63,678 nt of DNA from assembly GCA_025201865.1 (NCBI GenBank), contig MU602670.1:80140-143817 (forward strand), read 5' to 3'. Below are positions 61,538 through 63,678 of the stretch, in pieces. The stretch is from Ramicandelaber brevisporus. Its lineage: Eukaryota > Kickxellomycota > Ramicandelaberales > Ramicandelaberaceae. The notes under the pieces are model-generated. The model ran no database searches and had not been told where the DNA came from. It worked only from the letters and a program-made list of their open reading frames with translations. The translations under genes were made by a program, and so were the position numbers. Each line of letters begins with the position of its first letter. Position 1 is the stretch's first letter.

Positions 61538-63352
61538 TTACCGCTTCTTTGACTTGCCACCACGCTTATTCTTCTGAGACTTGTTTACCCGACTTGGCTT
61601 GCTTGCAGGTGCAGAGGTAACCTCAGTATCATCAATAGCTGGAACAGATTCAGAGTCTGCTTCAGTGACGGCAGTATTGGCTGGTGTGGCATTCGACTCG
61701 ACATCTGCATCCACATCATCTTCGATTGTCTCTGACTGTTCTGCAGAGACCTCATCACTAGTAGAGGCACTAACTGGAGCACTATTGTCATCAGCCTGTT
61801 CTTCCTTTTCCTTTTCCTCTTCCTCTTCCGCTTCCACATCTTCAACTACAGCAGCTGTCTCTGATGACTCCACCTCTTCTATAGTCTGTTCGTCTGTAAT
61901 GTCAGTTTGTTCCTGTTTGTTGTTGTCAGCTGGCTGAGGAACATCCGAGGTCTCATCAGTCGTTGTTGCCTCAGGTTCTGCTGCCGAAGCCTTCTCAGCT
62001 ACAGCGGTCGAAGCAGCCGATGTGCGACGAGAGTGAGAAGGTGGGGCAGCATTTGGTTGTTCGACATCTGTAGAGACAGGTTGTGGTTGAAGTTGCTGAG
62101 GCTTTCTCTGAGTGAGTGCATGCTGTGTAGGACTCAATGGGATGTTAGGCATTGACATTCTTGACTTCATTGAGGTACCCAAGTGCGATGGAATTGGACC
62201 TGGAGTCAGCGGTGGCTGCAACTGCGACTGTGACTGTGTCTTTGTCTGTGAAGGTGGTGGAGCAGGTAAAGCTGGAAGCATTTGACCAACGGGGAGTGGG
62301 GTGAGAGTTGTCTTTGGAGCGTTTGGGTTACGCGGAGGCTCATTCAAATATTTGCAGACTGGGCATCTATATTTGACAGTATAGATTTCTTCGGGCAAAA
62401 CGAGGCCATTGTGCTCAAAGCATCTTTTGCAGATCAAAGCATACTTGTTCTCAGGCGATTCTTCTTCTCCAACTAACTTATCCACTAATCTATCATACCA
62501 TGCACGTGTTCCACCTCCCACTGAACTGCTGCCAACCTGTTTATTCAAATCTGTTACACGAACCACTCCTGCCATCGGAACCGCACCTGCTGGAGTTGGG
62601 AACACTGACGATGATAGCGGGGCATTCACAATAGTGCCTGTGGAATCTGGCGGACGCTGTGCATTATGTGTCGGTGACATTGGCCCACGACCAGTTGCAG
62701 GAAGAAGCGCAGGCTTTTGTTGTTGCATCGGCTTCATGGACATTTGCTGCGGCTGTTGTGGGGCTCCGGGTTTACCAGATGCTGGAATAGGCGGCAAAGC
62801 AGGTCTAACGGGCTGCTGCTGACCATGCTGTGGTCGTTGTTGTTGCTGTTGCTGTTGAGGTGACTTGATGCTCAGTGGCTGTTGAGTTGGTGGCTTGCGA
62901 GCCTCATATTTCTCCAACAAGTTCTTGGTTTCATAAAATGCAGTCTTTTTCTTCAACTCTTCCAGCTTAGATGTCTTCTCCGCCGTCAATTTCTTCAGCT
63001 GGTCAATCTGCTTCTTTCGCTGGCCTCTATAGTATGCAATTGTCAATACCCTGGTGTAATGTAAACATGGAATACCTAATACTAGTAGAATGACGTGTCC
63101 AAGCCACTGTTCCATCAATATCTCTCCATCCAGTCCATCGCCTGCCTGCAATCCACTAAAGAACCGCAGATATACAATCGCTGCATACATGCCCCATACA
63201 AAGAGCCCATATATAAGCACTGAAAAGGCGGCTGACTGCTGACGCGTTTGAAGATCGTTCAATCGGCGCTCTCCTTTGACGATCCGGTCCTCCAAACTGG
63301 CGAGGATACTCTCAAAATCGTCCTTCCTCGAACGACTGAAGATGCCACCCAT
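61538..63352 (-). CDS. LNP1: Lunapark (Lnp1), ER three-way-junction protein
   Basis: A 604-residue ER membrane protein. MGGIFSRS at the start matches the N-myristoylation consensus and human LNPK (MGGLFSRW). A coiled coil precedes and follows two close hydrophobic spans (about 45-65 and 85-110: SVLIYGLFVWGMYAAIVYLR and LGHVILLVLGIPCLHY), so both ends face the cytosol. The zinc finger (about 305-345) has CKRCFEHNG and YRCPVCKYLNEPP. The C-terminal half is Pro/Gln-rich, then Glu/Thr-rich, ending in a basic cluster. Lnp1 stabilises three-way ER junctions. The start at 63352 is set by the MGG motif; an in-frame ATG at 63502 would add 50 residues and hide the myristoylation site. Confidence 0.94.
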   Translation of the reverse strand: MGGIFSRSRKDDFESILASLEDRIVKGERRLNDLQTRQQSAAFSVLIYGLFVWGMYAAIVYLRFFSGLQAGDGLDGEILMEQWLGHVILLVLGIPCLHYTRVLTIAYYRGQRKKQIDQLKKLTAEKTSKLEELKKKTAFYETKNLLEKYEARKPPTQQPLSIKSPQQQQQQQRPQHGQQQPVRPALPPIPASGKPGAPQQPQQMSMKPMQQQKPALLPATGRGPMSPTHNAQRPPDSTGTIVNAPLSSSVFPTPAGAVPMAGVVRVTDLNKQVGSSSVGGGTRAWYDRLVDKLVGEEESPENKYALICKRCFEHNGLVLPEEIYTVKYRCPVCKYLNEPPRNPNAPKTTLTPLPVGQMLPALPAPPPSQTKTQSQSQLQPPLTPGPIPSHLGTSMKSRMSMPNIPLSPTQHALTQRKPQQLQPQPVSTDVEQPNAAPPSHSRRTSAASTAVAEKASAAEPEATTTDETSDVPQPADNNKQEQTDITDEQTIEEVESSETAAVVEDVEAEEEEEKEKEEQADDNSAPVSASTSDEVSAEQSETIEDDVDADVESNATPANTAVTEADSESVPAIDDTEVTSAPASKPSRVNKSQKNKRGGKSKKR

Positions 63353-63678
63353 CGATCTGCTACGTGGGTGTTTCGAGTATGGTTGAAAAGCTTGAAACGA
63401 ATTGAGTTGCAAGAAAAAAATAACTGGCGAGCGAGAGAGTGTGCGTGTGCGTTGGACTGGGTTCCACGTAATAACGCTGATTTTATCTGAGGAATGTTGC
63501 ATTCAGAAGAAAAGAAGGAAAGAAGTGTGCTCAACCTGTCAAAGTGACATGCAAAGCACAAACACAGACACGAAGAGAGCGCCTCAAAGCAGTCCTTCGA
63601 AGAACTGCGCACCAGCTGCACGTTTTGCATACCACATGCATTGCACTAAAAAAGAAAAACAGAGAGGAGTTCAGGACG
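63353..63678. other. Upstream region of LNP1
   Basis: Promoter and leader of LNP1 to the window end. AT- and GA-rich, with A-runs on both strands. No gene is supported. Confidence 0.5.

Noticed and set aside
1-63678. tRNA or rRNA genes
   Set aside because: I looked through the intergenic stretches for tRNA-like A and B boxes and rRNA blocks and saw none; a covariance-model scan would be decisive.

Overview
The window is nuclear DNA of a fungus, probably an early-diverging (zygosporic) lineage rather than an ascomycete or basidiomycete. I base this on eukaryotic gene content with fungal-type families (Atg13, Hut1, Psd2 with C2 domains, a Sos7-like kinetochore protein, Maf1, Rrp8), on nearly intronless, tightly packed genes, on long glutamine and serine runs inside conserved regulators, and on an MMACHC-type cobalamin-processing gene, which suggests B12 use. 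The exact taxon cannot be fixed from sequence reading alone. There are two N gaps (36019-36494 and 48137-48171) and two local duplications that look like assembly faults.

Layout. 1-10.6 kb: 5' end of an unknown minus-strand gene, MMACHC, a small UQCC2/Cbp6-like mitochondrial factor, a Ubp12/USP15-type deubiquitinase, an unknown protein, the nucleotide-sugar transporter Hut1, and two adjacent cytochrome b5 genes (one tail-anchored, one soluble). 10.8-20.2 kb: Kelch/BTB protein, Sos7-like kinetochore protein, secreted M14 carboxypeptidase, ELMO-domain protein, mitochondrial carnitine carrier. 20.5-28.2 kb, all minus strand: phosphatidylserine decarboxylase 2, a membrane J-protein, Lst8, protein phosphatase 5. 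28.2-30.7 kb is a long gene-poor, microsatellite-rich leader in front of a glutamine-rich C2H2 transcription factor. 34.2-45.2 kb: Maf1, an unknown gene crossing a gap and carrying the one intron I can support, Rrp8, Upf2 (frame broken by a 104-bp tandem duplication), Spt4, SNRNP27. 45.2-49.4 kb: a gene-poor stretch with a TATA-driven 32-residue ORF, then a GPI-type secreted HExxH metalloprotease whose locus is duplicated around a gap. 49.9-57.4 kb: a four-CBS protein, a 1.2-kb inverted-repeat-bounded insertion abutting its stop codon, and a very large Atg13. 57.6-63.4 kb: a small secreted-type ORF, a kinesin-10 (KIF22-like) and Lunapark.

Most genes are unrelated housekeeping functions, as expected for a eukaryotic chromosome. 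Two themes stand out. The TORC1 pathway is well represented: Lst8 (a complex subunit), Maf1 and Atg13 (direct TORC1 targets in yeast) and a C2H2 factor that may be Msn2/4-like all lie within about 33 kb. ER and lipid biology also recurs (Hut1, cytochrome b5, Psd2, membrane J-protein, Lunapark). The most novel object is the foldback/terminal-inverted-repeat element at 51001-52231, which holds a short ORF whose ATG is one base out of frame across a C8 run.
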